From contig JAPZRF010000049.1 in NCBI GenBank assembly GCA_027531145.1, positions 1-57,010 on the forward strand: a stretch of DNA of 57,010 nt. The letters run 5' to 3'. Source of the stretch: Brevundimonas sp. (GTDB lineage Bacteria; Pseudomonadota; Alphaproteobacteria; Caulobacterales; Caulobacteraceae). Within the stretch, counting starts at the first letter, position 1; each line of letters starts with the position of its first letter. The position numbers and the translations under genes are program-made. Positions 27,610 to 36,153 of the stretch are shown piece by piece. A model generated the notes under the pieces. The model had not been told where the DNA came from and searched no databases. It saw nothing but the letters and a program-made list of their open reading frames with translations.

Positions 27610-27963
27610 ATGCGCCGCAAGGACATCGCCCAGACTGTTGCCTCGCACCTGTTCCGCACCGAGGCCGCGCTCGACTCGGCCCTCGAGGAGGCGGCCCTGA
27701 TGATCGCCCGGATCAGCCAGCTGCGCCGTGAGCATGGCTATTCGGCCGTGCTCGGCCACGACGCGGTCGCCGCCATCAGCCGTAGCGTCGAGGCGCTCGG
27801 CCAGGCCCGTAGTCACGCCATGGCGGCCCATGCCTCCCTGGCACACGAGGCGTCCAGCCTCGGGGTCGTGCCGGCGCAGCTGCACGGGGCCGGGGTCAGC
27901 AAGCCGCCGGAAAACCCGCCGCAGCGCACCACCGGCCAGGACCTGTTGACGCTCGTGGCCTGA
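27610..27963 (+). CDS. Small helical protein of unknown function
   Basis: 117 residues from ATG at 27610, with AAGGAG seven bases before. It is largely helical and Ala-rich (VASHLFRTEAALDSALEEAA, MIARISQLRREHGYS, then VAAISRSVEALGQARSHAMA) and could form a coiled coil or four-helix bundle. A Pro-rich end (SKPPENPPQRTTGQDLL) follows. No signal peptide or known motif is seen. It lies 55 bases after the LuxR-type gene in the same direction. Confidence 0.75.
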   Translation: MRRKDIAQTVASHLFRTEAALDSALEEAALMIARISQLRREHGYSAVLGHDAVAAISRSVEALGQARSHAMAAHASLAHEASSLGVVPAQLHGAGVSKPPENPPQRTTGQDLLTLVA

Positions 27964-28000
27964 CCGCCGATCAGCTTCCTGAAGGACCAGGGAGGCGCAG

Positions 28001-28435
28001 ATGTTCGAGACGCCCATCCAGAATGTAACCCACGTTCTGACGCTGCTAGTGACCGTCTGCGTCTTCCTCAGGCCCGCCCCCGGTGCCAGGCAAGTGGCCA
28101 TCGCCAGCCTGCTCGCCTATGTCGCATCCCCTCTCGTCGAGAACCGCGTCGACTTCAAGAACCCCCAGTGGGCCATCCTCGGCGTCGACCTCTTGCTGCT
28201 GGCCCTCATCACCTCGGTCCTCTTGCGGGAGCGGGACCTCTGGCTGCAGATCACCTGGGGGGCCATGGCCCTCACGACGCTTCTGCATATCGCCAAGGCG
28301 CTGGATCCGACCCTCTTCGCGCGCGGATACATCGGGGCCCTTTACGTCGTTTATCTCGTCTTCCTCGCCGGGCTGGCGGCCAGCCTTGTCCCGGCCGCGC
28401 GCCGGCCGCGGCCTGTGGCCGAGGCTGCAACCTGA
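28001..28435 (+). CDS. Small multi-pass membrane protein
   Basis: 144 residues with about four membrane helices: VTHVLTLLVTVCVFL, VAIASLLAYVASPL, WAILGVDLLLLALITSVLL with the following WGAMALTTLLHIA, and GALYVVYLVFLAGLAASL. The C-terminus is short and basic. GGGAGGC precedes the ATG. I recognise no family. It starts 37 bases after the helical protein and closes the XRE/LuxR run of genes. Confidence 0.75.
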   Translation: MFETPIQNVTHVLTLLVTVCVFLRPAPGARQVAIASLLAYVASPLVENRVDFKNPQWAILGVDLLLLALITSVLLRERDLWLQITWGAMALTTLLHIAKALDPTLFARGYIGALYVVYLVFLAGLAASLVPAARRPRPVAEAAT

Positions 28436-28551
28436 CGCCGCTCAGCCTGACTCGCGCACCGGTCCCTTCAGCACGCCGGCCACCATCGCGAGCCCGGCCC
28501 GGACGACGCCAGCCCCGGTTCTGACGCCGGCTGAAGGTCGCAGACCCGGGA

Positions 28552-28821
28552 TTGGCCCCTGTCCCGCCCGCTGCGTCGGCCAGGAGTTTCGACGTCGCGA
28601 ACGCGCCGGCAGACGTGGGGCGGGTGTTCCTGCCTCAGGACGTGGGCATCCTCCGGCGGCTGCGGGGCCGCTCGCCCCACCTGCCGCTGGTGTTCGCCGG
28701 CGACCCGGACAAGTCGTCGGCCTTCCACTTCGCCGCCAAGGCGGTCCTCGCCCGCGCCGAGCGCGACGGCGGCCCCTTCATCAATCCGGTGGAAGCCCAG
28801 ACCCTGAAATGGCGCACCTGA
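28552..28821 (+). CDS. Uncharacterised ORF without a clear start
   Basis: The frame from TTG at 28552 (89 residues) has almost exclusively G or C at third positions, so it looks coding. It includes VGRVFLPQDVGILRRLRGRS and HLPLVFAGDPDKSSAFHFAA. It has no ATG or GTG with a ribosome binding site at the left; a TGA ten codons upstream limits extension. It could be a short gene from TTG or GTG, or the surviving 3' end of a longer gene. No family is recognised. Confidence 0.4.
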   Translation: MAPVPPAASARSFDVANAPADVGRVFLPQDVGILRRLRGRSPHLPLVFAGDPDKSSAFHFAAKAVLARAERDGGPFINPVEAQTLKWRT

Positions 28822-28940
28822 CCCGTGCGGCGCGGGGCGGGGCGGGCGAAGGTGGAAGGGAGCTCATGACGGTGCCCCCTTCAGCGTCAGTCATTCTGGA
28901 CCAAACGTTCCGCGCCCGGGCCATGATCCCGGGTATCTGC

Positions 28941-29843
28941 CTAAGGCACACGGGACTGGGTTCGGAAGAACTGCCAGACCAGCTCGGCCCCGTCGAAGGA
29001 CTGAATAGGGACGTTGCCCTCGCGAACCGGACCTGTGCCCGGCCAACCATGCCCCCCCCTCTGGTCGATTACCGAGATTGTCACGGCCCCATCCGGCGTC
29101 GACCCGTAGACGGAGGTCGTTACGGATCCCGTTGTGGTGATGACCGGTGGCGTTTGCGAGCGGTTGGCGGTGACCCAGAACTGGACCGTGTCCGCCAATG
29201 GCCTGTAAGGCGCTGACTGCGCGCGTGAAACCAGCGCATTTCTGCTGAAGCCGCCCTCGATCGGCACCTCATTATCCTGCCCGCCATTGATGAGCATGAT
29301 CGGCAGAGGCACGCCGGGTTGGACGTCGAAGCTGAACATGGCACCGACCACGGGCGCTATGGCCGCAAGGCGTTCGGCACGTTGGGTTGCATAGACGAGG
29401 GTCATCATGGCCCCGTTGGATCCCCCGGTCATGAACACCCTGCGGGGATCGGCACCATGATCCCGGATCAGGAGATCGATCAGCGTGTCCAGGTAGGCAA
29501 TGTCGTTCGCCAGGCTGACCTGACGGCGCATCAGGAAGCCTGTGTTCCATGCGTGTCGTCCCGGAGCCCATTCGGTTCCTTCCGCGTAAACGACGGTGAA
29601 GCCTTCAGCGACGGCCAGCCTGTCGAAACCGGTTCTCTCCTGCTGGGCCTCCGCACTTGCATTGCCGCCATGCAGGACGATGACGACGGGAGCCGTCTGA
29701 CCTGGCCCAGGACCATTGACCAGCAGCGCACGTCTCGGGGTCCCTTCAACGAGGAACGAGACTTCCCGCGTCTCCTGGGCCCGGGCGGAGGGACTCAGCA
29801 AGACGAGGAAAAACAGCAGCAAGAGGGCTCGCGCGATAAACAT
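28941..29843 (-). CDS. Secreted PHB-depolymerase/LpqC-type esterase
   Basis: An alpha/beta hydrolase of 300 residues with a signal peptide (LLLLFFLVLLSPSARA). The nucleophile is S142 in FMTGGSNGAMM, the oxyanion-hole strand is VIVLHGG, and the catalytic His is in GGHGWPG. Length and motifs match the LpqC/polyhydroxybutyrate depolymerase-like esterases, which also include feruloyl esterases. The true substrate is unknown. A second esterase gene lies 86 bases upstream on the same strand. Confidence 0.85.
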   Translation of the reverse strand: MFIARALLLLFFLVLLSPSARAQETREVSFLVEGTPRRALLVNGPGPGQTAPVVIVLHGGNASAEAQQERTGFDRLAVAEGFTVVYAEGTEWAPGRHAWNTGFLMRRQVSLANDIAYLDTLIDLLIRDHGADPRRVFMTGGSNGAMMTLVYATQRAERLAAIAPVVGAMFSFDVQPGVPLPIMLINGGQDNEVPIEGGFSRNALVSRAQSAPYRPLADTVQFWVTANRSQTPPVITTTGSVTTSVYGSTPDGAVTISVIDQRGGHGWPGTGPVREGNVPIQSFDGAELVWQFFRTQSRVP

Positions 29844-29929
29844 GTTGCCTTCCTTGTTGAGCGGGGGCTGCGGGATTGATGCGGATCGCAGGGATAATGG
29901 CGTTCATCTGACCGGGTGCTTCGGTTGCC

Positions 29930-30883
29930 TCAGGTGCCCTCCGCCGCGAAGGCGTCCCGGTAGAAGGCCCACTGCCGGTCGCCGAGGGCGGTCAACACCG
30001 CGATCGGATCATGCCCGACCCCCGGCAGGACGATCCAGTCGTGGGGGATCCCCAGCCGGACCAGGTGGTCGTGGAAATCGCGGTTGTTCTCGAAGGTCTC
30101 GTCGCGGTCTCCGATGACAAGGCGCAGCCGCGAGCCACGGGCAAGGGCGGCGGCGTTCTGTTCCGCATAGCGGCGCGGACTGACCTCGCGGAAACGGTCC
30201 TGGCTGCCGCCATAGACGTCCCGGAGCAGATCTTCGGCCCGGACCCCGCTGGCGCGGGGCGTTCGCTCGAGGGTGTCCTGCATCGGCCCGGCACCCATCA
30301 TCGACACGTTGCGGAACAGTTCCGGATACCGGAATCCGAATCTCGCCGCGCCGTATCCACCCATGCTGAAGCCGTCGAGCAGGCGGCCCTCCCGGGAAGC
30401 GATGGTCCGCCAGGTCGCGTCCACGTGCGGACGGAGCTCGTGGACGATGATGGTCTCGAGGGGGGCCCGGCCATTCGCCCAGTCGACATACATCCCCATC
30501 CGCAGGCCGTTGACGAAGACCATGAGAAAGGGGGGCACCTGACCCGCCGCGATGGCCTGATCGACAAGCGCGGACAAGCGGGCGACGCCGGAAAACCCGC
30601 CGCCGGAACCGTGCAGCCAGTAGACCACCGGGAAACGCCGGGCGCGGTCCGCGGCGTAGGCCGGCGGCGCGTAGATGTGGAAGCTGACCTCCGTCGCCGC
30701 GGCCCGGCTGCGGAAAGTGTGGAAGGACAGGCCCGGGCCTTCGACCCTCGGCGTCACCCATTGAAGCGGCGGAACAGCGCCTTGCGACGCCGGCGGCGGG
30801 GCAGGTCCAGCTTGCGCAGGACGTCCCGTCAGTGGGCTCAGGAGGGAGACGCCCAGGGTCAGAAGATGTGTTCGTCGGTTCAT
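29930..30883 (-). CDS. Secreted esterase (EstD/antigen-85-like alpha/beta hydrolase)
   Basis: 317 residues with an export signal (THLLTLGVSLLSPLTGRPAQA; only a partial twin-arginine character). FPVVYWLHGSGGGFSG provides the oxyanion hole, S173 in LLDGFSMGGYGAA is the nucleophile, DRDETFENN contains the likely acid and the His is in LPGVGHD. This matches the putative esterase (PF00756) family. The neighbouring LpqC-type esterase on the same strand suggests a joint role in degrading an ester-linked compound, which is inference. Confidence 0.85.
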   Translation of the reverse strand: MNRRTHLLTLGVSLLSPLTGRPAQAGPAPPPASQGAVPPLQWVTPRVEGPGLSFHTFRSRAAATEVSFHIYAPPAYAADRARRFPVVYWLHGSGGGFSGVARLSALVDQAIAAGQVPPFLMVFVNGLRMGMYVDWANGRAPLETIIVHELRPHVDATWRTIASREGRLLDGFSMGGYGAARFGFRYPELFRNVSMMGAGPMQDTLERTPRASGVRAEDLLRDVYGGSQDRFREVSPRRYAEQNAAALARGSRLRLVIGDRDETFENNRDFHDHLVRLGIPHDWIVLPGVGHDPIAVLTALGDRQWAFYRDAFAAEGT

Positions 30884-31236
30884 CGGTCCTGACCTTCAGA
30901 TCGGTGTCCAGCTGACCTGTAACGCCGACGGTCAGCCATCTCCGTCGCCCGGCTTCGGCGAGTTGTCACGGGCGAAAGGACTCTCGGGGCCATCCGCGGT
31001 GTTCCGGTCAAGCCCCCATGACGACGTCCGCCACCCTTGCCCTAGCCTCCTTCCGGCGCTCGCCTGACCGCGGCCGCCGGCCCTCCGGGCCGGACCTGGA
31101 GCATTGCGAGGTGCCGGGCACCGCCGGCATCGAACTCCCCCTCGCGAAAGCGCACGATGGGCCGCTGGCGCGAATCGACACAAAGCATACGGAGTCCGGT
31201 GCCTCATCGGCCGGCAGACCGGGGAACAGGGCGGTC
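30884..31236. other. Gap between the esterase gene and tRNA-Ser
   Basis: I see no gene in these 353 bases. A short GC hairpin (31077-31083 with 31087-31093) lies about 145 bases beyond the tRNA 3' end but lacks a U tract. Confidence 0.4.
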
Positions 31237-31328
31237 TGGCGGAGACGGAGGGATTCGAACCCTCGGTACCCCTTACAGGGTACGACGATTTAGCAAACCG
31301 TTGCCTTCAGCCACTCGGCCACGTCTCC
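31237..31328 (-). tRNA. tRNA-Ser (anticodon GCU)
   Basis: The reverse strand reads GGAGACGTGGCCGAGTGGCT at the 5' end (31328 down), with acceptor stem GGAGACG/CGTCTCC. The D arm is GCCGAGTGGC, and the anticodon loop TTGCTAA has GCT at 31292-31294. A long class-II variable arm (TACCCTGTAAGGGGTA), a T arm with GGTTCGAATCC, discriminator G and an encoded CCA follow. The size is 92 bases with CCA. It reads AGC and AGU codons. Confidence 0.97.
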
Positions 31329-31339
31329 GGCAGGCGGTG

Positions 31340-31368
31340 TCGATAGCGAACCCCACGCCCGGGCGCAA
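31340..31368 (-). promoter_or_regulatory. Candidate promoter of tRNA-Ser
   Basis: On the minus strand TTGCGC (31368-31363) and TATCGA (31345-31340) are separated by 17 bases. The -10 element ends 11 bases before the tRNA 5' end. Confidence 0.45.
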
Positions 31369-31392
31369 CGCACTTTCGCGCGCTCGCGGCCG

Positions 31393-32427
31393 TCAGCCGG
31401 GCGGAAGCGGAAAGCGACGCACGCTGTGGGTCGTGGTCAGATACACGACCCCGTCCCCGACCGCGAAGTTGGCGCCGCCCGGCGCGCCCGGATCGATCGT
31501 CCAGTCGAGGCGCCAGTCCGCGATGCGATAACCCCTCAGTTCTCCGCCCACCAGCCGGACCAGCAGATGGGTCGATGTCCATGCCAACTGCGCCGCCCGT
31601 TCACGCGACGGGTTAAACTCAAGCGTCGCCACCGCGGGTTCCGAGGGCGCGTCCAGCCGGATCACATGGACCAGCCCGGCCCGGCCCCGGGCATGATCCT
31701 CCATGGTCGGCGGCGTCTGGATGGCGAGCAGCCCCGCCTGCCCGACCGCGTTCAACGGCCGCCGGCCGAACGGGAGCAACACCGGGGCCTCCGCCCCGGG
31801 GCCAAGCAACGCGACCCGGCCCGACTCCTCGAACAGAAGCCACTCGGCGCCATCGACCACGGCCAGCACGCCCAGCCACGGCAGCGCCGGCGGTCGGGTG
31901 AGACGCCCGTTGCGATCGACATGCCGCCGCTCGCCGAGTTGAGCAATGGTCGTGTATCCGTTCTGCCAGAACAAGACGCGGGCCGCCGGCGGCATCGTCA
32001 GCTCAAGGTCATGATTGCGGACCTCGCGCGTGGCGATATCGAGAATCCGCAGCACGCCCCGGTCGTTGGTCCGCTCAACCCAGGCCAGCTCCCGACCATC
32101 CGGCGAGAACAACAGTACGCCGCTGCCAGCTCCGCTGTTTGAGAGAAAGCCGTTGCTCTGCCCCTGCACCCGGAACACCTCACGACCCTCTGCGAACAGC
32201 AGGATCTCGTTCCGGTAGGTGTCGGCGATGGCGACCTGATCGCCGAAGGCCGCAATCGCGACGGGAAGGCCGCCCTGCCAGAGGATCCCGGGTGCAGCCC
32301 TGTCCCGCGGGAGGACGGCGCATCCCGACAGACCGAGCGCACCGGTCGCCGCGGCGAGCCCGAGCGCACGGCGGCGGGACAGGGGACGGCCTCGACCCTG
32401 TCGACCCGGCCCGGCTGCGGCGGTCAC
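31393..32427 (-). CDS. Tat-type lipoprotein, beta-propeller-like, unknown function
   Basis: 344 residues. The N-terminus has a twin-arginine motif (SRRRALGLAAATGALGLSGC) that ends in a lipobox (LSGC), so a Tat-exported lipoprotein is likely. The rest repeats short beta strands ending in Trp/Asp turns (LLFSPDGRELAWVERTNDRG, LRILDIATREV), as in WD40-like or quinoprotein propellers. No catalytic motif is visible. Its start overlaps the stop of the upstream HtrA-like protease gene by four bases, which points to a linked envelope role. Confidence 0.65.
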   Translation of the reverse strand: MTAAAGPGRQGRGRPLSRRRALGLAAATGALGLSGCAVLPRDRAAPGILWQGGLPVAIAAFGDQVAIADTYRNEILLFAEGREVFRVQGQSNGFLSNSGAGSGVLLFSPDGRELAWVERTNDRGVLRILDIATREVRNHDLELTMPPAARVLFWQNGYTTIAQLGERRHVDRNGRLTRPPALPWLGVLAVVDGAEWLLFEESGRVALLGPGAEAPVLLPFGRRPLNAVGQAGLLAIQTPPTMEDHARGRAGLVHVIRLDAPSEPAVATLEFNPSRERAAQLAWTSTHLLVRLVGGELRGYRIADWRLDWTIDPGAPGGANFAVGDGVVYLTTTHSVRRFPLPPG

Positions 32428-33803
32428 AGCACCACGCCGGTCAGGCGCTGGCCGCGGCGCTCGATGGTGACCTCGACGCCCGGCGGCACGGCGGCCAGCT
32501 GGTCGACGGCGGTGACCTGGCGGCCGTTCAGCAGAAGGATGATGTCCCCGCCGCGCAGGCCGGTGCGCTGGGCGTAGCCGCCGCGCTCGACCCCGGCCAC
32601 GATCACGCCGGAGGCGAAGGGATTGCCGCCGAGGCTGTCGGCCAGGGCCGGGTTGAGGGCCAGCACCCGCGCCCCGGCGAAGACGCCGCGGCTGAGGGTG
32701 ACGGCGCGCTCGACATCGGCCTCGCCTGGCAGGCGCTCGACACGGGCGCGCAGGGTACGGGGCTGGCCGTCGCGCAGCACGGTGACCTCCACCGCACTGC
32801 CGGGCTCGCGGGTGCCGACGCGGAAGTTCAGGCCGCCCTGGTCATTGACCTCGGCCCCGTCGACGGCGGTGATGATGTCGCCGGTCTCAAGGCCCGCCCG
32901 GTCGCCGGGGCCGCCGCCGTAGACGTCGGTGATCACCAGCCCCTGCGGCCGATCGAGGCCCAGACTGCGGGCGGCGTCGGCCGACAGGCTTTCGCCGCGC
33001 ACGCCGAGCCAGGGCCGGATCACGGCGCTGGCCCCGCCGACGGCCGAGTCGACCACCCGCTTCACCATGGTGGCGGGGACGGCGAAGCCGACGCCGGACG
33101 AGGTGCCGGTGCGCGAGAAGATGGCGGTGTTGATGCCGATCAGGTCGCCGTCCATGTCGACCAGCGCCCCGCCGGAGTTGCCCGGATTGATGGCGGCGTC
33201 GGTCTGGATGAAGGAGCCGGAGTCCGAGATGCCCGTCTCGGTGCGGTTGAGCGCCGAGATGATGCCGTTGGTCACGGTCTGGCCGACCCCGAACGGATTG
33301 CCGATGGCCAGCACCAGATCGCCGACCTGCTGCTCCTCCTGATCGTCGATGCGCAGCACCGGCAGGGCCTCGTCGACCCCCTGCAGCTGCAGCACGGCGA
33401 TGTCCGAGCGCTCATCGGCCAGCACCACCCGGGCCGGGAACTCGCGCCGGTCATTCAGAATCACGCGGATCTCGCTCATGCCCTGGATGACGTGGTTGTT
33501 GGTCACCACCACGCCGTTGGGCCGCACGATCACGCCGGAGCCGACCGAGGCGGTCTGTCGCTGGCCGGCAGGCAGGCCCCAGAACGGGTCGCGCACGCGC
33601 TGCACGCCGCGGGCCGAGATATTGACCACGGCGGGGGCCGCCTCGCGCACCACGGGGGCGAAGCTGGCCTTCATCGACAGGGCGTCGCCGGGCACGACCC
33701 GCTCCGCACCGGCGAAGACCCCGTCCTGGGCGCTGGTGTCCCCTGCCTGGCCGCAGGCGGCCAACGACAGGGCGAGCAGGAACGCGACGGAGCTGGTCTT
33801 CAT
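32424..33803 (-). CDS. HtrA/Deg-family serine protease (lipoprotein)
   Basis: An envelope trypsin-like protease and quality-control factor of 459 residues from ATG at 33803. The signal peptide ends in a lipobox (LSLAAC, C17). The catalytic triad is H104 (TNNHVIQG), D134 (RSDIAVLQ) and S210 (NPGNSGGAL). Two PDZ domains follow (GLVITDVYGGGPGDRAGLET and GVIVAGVERGGYAQRTGL). ATG at 33833 would add ten residues before the signal peptide and has a poorer fit. It is the first gene of the pair with the propeller-like lipoprotein. Confidence 0.93.
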   Translation of the reverse strand: MKTSSVAFLLALSLAACGQAGDTSAQDGVFAGAERVVPGDALSMKASFAPVVREAAPAVVNISARGVQRVRDPFWGLPAGQRQTASVGSGVIVRPNGVVVTNNHVIQGMSEIRVILNDRREFPARVVLADERSDIAVLQLQGVDEALPVLRIDDQEEQQVGDLVLAIGNPFGVGQTVTNGIISALNRTETGISDSGSFIQTDAAINPGNSGGALVDMDGDLIGINTAIFSRTGTSSGVGFAVPATMVKRVVDSAVGGASAVIRPWLGVRGESLSADAARSLGLDRPQGLVITDVYGGGPGDRAGLETGDIITAVDGAEVNDQGGLNFRVGTREPGSAVEVTVLRDGQPRTLRARVERLPGEADVERAVTLSRGVFAGARVLALNPALADSLGGNPFASGVIVAGVERGGYAQRTGLRGGDIILLLNGRQVTAVDQLAAVPPGVEVTIERRGQRLTGVVL

Positions 33804-33878
33804 GGCGGACAACATCCTCGGGTGAACGGTCATGCCAGACTATCTGCGACGCTTTCCGGCGTCTTCAAGGCCTCGCCG

Positions 33879-35111
33879 TCACGGAATCATGGCCGGCAGG
33901 GTGTCCCCGGGGTTTCCGTCGCCCGCCGACACAGCGATGCCGAGCAGCCGGCCGAGCAGCGGGTGCACGTCGACGCTGTCGAGCTCCTGCAGCACCGTCC
34001 CGGGCCGGATGGCCGGGCCGTGGGCGATGAACAGGGCCGCCATCTCGGGAGCGGCGGGATCATAGCCATGGGCCCCGCCGGGCCGGGTCACCGGCCGCGC
34101 CCGGGTCGCCAGAAGCCAGCCCGGCTCGGCGGCGCACACGATCGACGAGACGCGCGGATTGCGCCCCAGTGCCAGCCGCGCGGGGATGCTGGACCGGGTC
34201 CAGCACTCGGCGTGGGGATGGCGGCCGACAAGCGCCGCCTCGACCTCGGCTTCCCGGCCCGGCACAGGCTCGAGGAAGGCTGCGGCACCGGCGTAGATGA
34301 TGTCCAGCGCCGCAGGGTCGACCAGGTCGTCGAGCCAGACCACGCGCGACGGGTCGGTCGCGGCCATGCCGTGGTCGGCAACGATGACCAGATGCGTCCG
34401 CTCGCGCAGGCCGCGGGCCTCCAGCCCCTGCAGCAGGCGCGCGAGCGCGGCGTCGACCTCGGCGGCGGCGGCGGTGGTCTCCGGCGCGTCCGGCCCGTGG
34501 CGATGACCGGCCGAGTCGACGATGTCGAAATACAGGGTGGCGAAGGCCGGGGGCCGAGGCCCGTCCAGCCAGGCGAGGATCTGGTCGACCCGCGCGTCCC
34601 CCGACAAATCCTGGTCGAACTCGCGCCAGTGGGCCGGGCGCACGCCGCGGATCTCGGTCTCGGAGCCCGGCCAGAACATGGTCCCGGTGGTCAGACCGGC
34701 CTTCTCGGCGGTGACCCAGACCGGCTCGGCCTGGTCCCACCAGGCCGTCTCCTTGCGGGCCATGCTGAAGCGGCCGAGGACCGGGTCGACAAAGGCGTTG
34801 CCGACGATGCCGTGGCGATCCGGGTGCAGACCCGTGACCAGGGTGTAGTGGTTCGGGAAGGTCACGCTCGGGAACGACGGCCGCATGGCCGCGCGGGCCC
34901 CGCCTTCGGCCAGGGCCGAGAGCGTGGGCGTGGCCCCCCGCTCCAGATAGTCCGGCCGGAAGCCGTCGATCGAGACCAGAATCGTCAGCGGTGCGAGCGG
35001 ATGGACATCGGACACCTCCAGAGCCCGGGGCCCCGGTTCTGCTTCGCTGGCGGACGCAGCCGGGCCGGACAGGAACGCGAGGGCGAGGCAGGCAAACAGG
35101 ATGCGGAACAT
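33879..35111 (-). CDS. Nucleotide pyrophosphatase/phosphodiesterase-type (alkaline phosphatase superfamily)
   Basis: A secreted (signal peptide MFRILFACLALAFLSGPAAS) metal-dependent phosphodiesterase of 410 residues. Metal ligands and nucleophile match the NPP family: D49 in SIDGFRPDY, T84 in PSVTFPNHYTLVTG, DIVDSAGHRHGP and VADHGMAATD, then the C-terminal GAHGYDP His. A Thr nucleophile, as in Xanthomonas NPP, favours cleavage of nucleotide phosphodiesters. It lies 75 bases upstream of the HtrA-like gene on the same strand. Confidence 0.9.
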   Translation of the reverse strand: MFRILFACLALAFLSGPAASASEAEPGPRALEVSDVHPLAPLTILVSIDGFRPDYLERGATPTLSALAEGGARAAMRPSFPSVTFPNHYTLVTGLHPDRHGIVGNAFVDPVLGRFSMARKETAWWDQAEPVWVTAEKAGLTTGTMFWPGSETEIRGVRPAHWREFDQDLSGDARVDQILAWLDGPRPPAFATLYFDIVDSAGHRHGPDAPETTAAAAEVDAALARLLQGLEARGLRERTHLVIVADHGMAATDPSRVVWLDDLVDPAALDIIYAGAAAFLEPVPGREAEVEAALVGRHPHAECWTRSSIPARLALGRNPRVSSIVCAAEPGWLLATRARPVTRPGGAHGYDPAAPEMAALFIAHGPAIRPGTVLQELDSVDVHPLLGRLLGIAVSAGDGNPGDTLPAMIP

Positions 35112-35226
35112 GCGGGGCGACTCCGGAACAGGCGAGGTTGCTTATTCTTAATCCGCGACGGCCGCGCGACGGCTTGACCCCGGGCCGCGAACCGGGGCCC
35201 GATGCGCGCGAAACGGGAGGGGCCCC

Positions 35227-36153
35227 ATGACGGCGGTGATCGCGACACGCGGACTGACCAAGACCTTCGGCGGGGTGAAGGCGCTGGACAGGCTGGACCT
35301 GATCATTCCGAAGGGCGGCATCTATGGCGTGCTGGGCCCGAACGGGGCCGGCAAGTCGACCCTGTTCCGCATCCTTCTGGGCTTGATCCGCCCGACCGCC
35401 GGCGAGGCCGAGGTGCTGGGCGGGCCGATCGTCGCCCCGGGGGCCCTGCGCCGCACCGGCTCGATGATCGAGACGCCGCGCTTCCCGCCCTTTCTGAGCG
35501 CGCGCCAGGTGCTGGGCTGGTTGGCCCGGGCCCAGGGGCTCTCACCGGATGCGGGCGAGATCGCGCGCTGGCTGGATAGGGTCGGGCTGGCCGCCGCCGC
35601 CGACCGCCGGGTACGCGGCTTCTCCGTCGGCATGATGCAGCGGCTCGGCGTCGCCGCCGCCCTCCTCCACCGGCCCGACCTGGTCATCCTTGACGAGCCG
35701 ACCAGCGGTATGGACCCGCCGGGCATCCAGGAGATGCGCGCCCTGATCCGCTCGCTAGCCGCCGACGACGGGGTGACGGTGATCCTCGCCAGCCACCAGC
35801 TGCTGGAGGTGCAGCGGGTGTGCGACCGGGTGGCGATCCTCAACAAGGGCCGGCTGGTGCGCGAGGGGGCGGTGTCCGAGCTGACCGCCGTCGGCGAGCG
35901 CCTGCGGCTGCAGGCCTCGCCGCTGGCCCGGATCCTCGACACCCTCGGGCCCAAGGGCGCGCGCGAGGGTGACGCCGTCCTCGCCGACATCCCGCGCGAG
36001 GAGGCGCCGCACCTGATCCGGGCCCTGGTCGAGGCCGGGGTCGAGATCAGCGAGGCCCGCTGGGTCGGTGCCGACCTCGAGGGCGTATTCTTCAGCGAAA
36101 CCGGCGTCGAACGGGCGCCCGAGCCGATCCAGGGGGTGTCCCATGTGGGCTGA
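35227..36153 (+). CDS. ABC transporter ATP-binding protein
   Basis: A 308-residue ATPase. Walker A is GPNGAGKST (about residues 37-45) and Walker B with its catalytic Glu is LVILDEPTSGMDP. The signature is the degenerate FSVGMMQRLG that is usual in bacitracin-exporter-like (BcrA) subfamilies, and the switch His is in ASHQLLEV. The roughly 90-residue C-terminal extension after the core is also typical of that group. It overlaps the permease gene by 11 bases and forms an exporter with it; the substrate is unknown. Confidence 0.93.
   Translation: MTAVIATRGLTKTFGGVKALDRLDLIIPKGGIYGVLGPNGAGKSTLFRILLGLIRPTAGEAEVLGGPIVAPGALRRTGSMIETPRFPPFLSARQVLGWLARAQGLSPDAGEIARWLDRVGLAAAADRRVRGFSVGMMQRLGVAAALLHRPDLVILDEPTSGMDPPGIQEMRALIRSLAADDGVTVILASHQLLEVQRVCDRVAILNKGRLVREGAVSELTAVGERLRLQASPLARILDTLGPKGAREGDAVLADIPREEAPHLIRALVEAGVEISEARWVGADLEGVFFSETGVERAPEPIQGVSHVG

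Noticed and set aside
31077..31093. Terminator for tRNA-Ser
   Set aside because: The 7-bp hairpin has no U tract and is about 145 bases beyond the tRNA end.
32139..35177. 1012-codon open frame on the plus strand
   Set aside because: It lies opposite the HtrA, lipoprotein and phosphodiesterase genes, has low-complexity Gly/Arg/Asp translation and no domain; a GC-rich shadow.
35227..36153. ABC ATPase lacking LSGGQ
   Set aside because: FSVGMMQR-type signatures are normal in the bacitracin-exporter-like subfamily, so this is not a defect.
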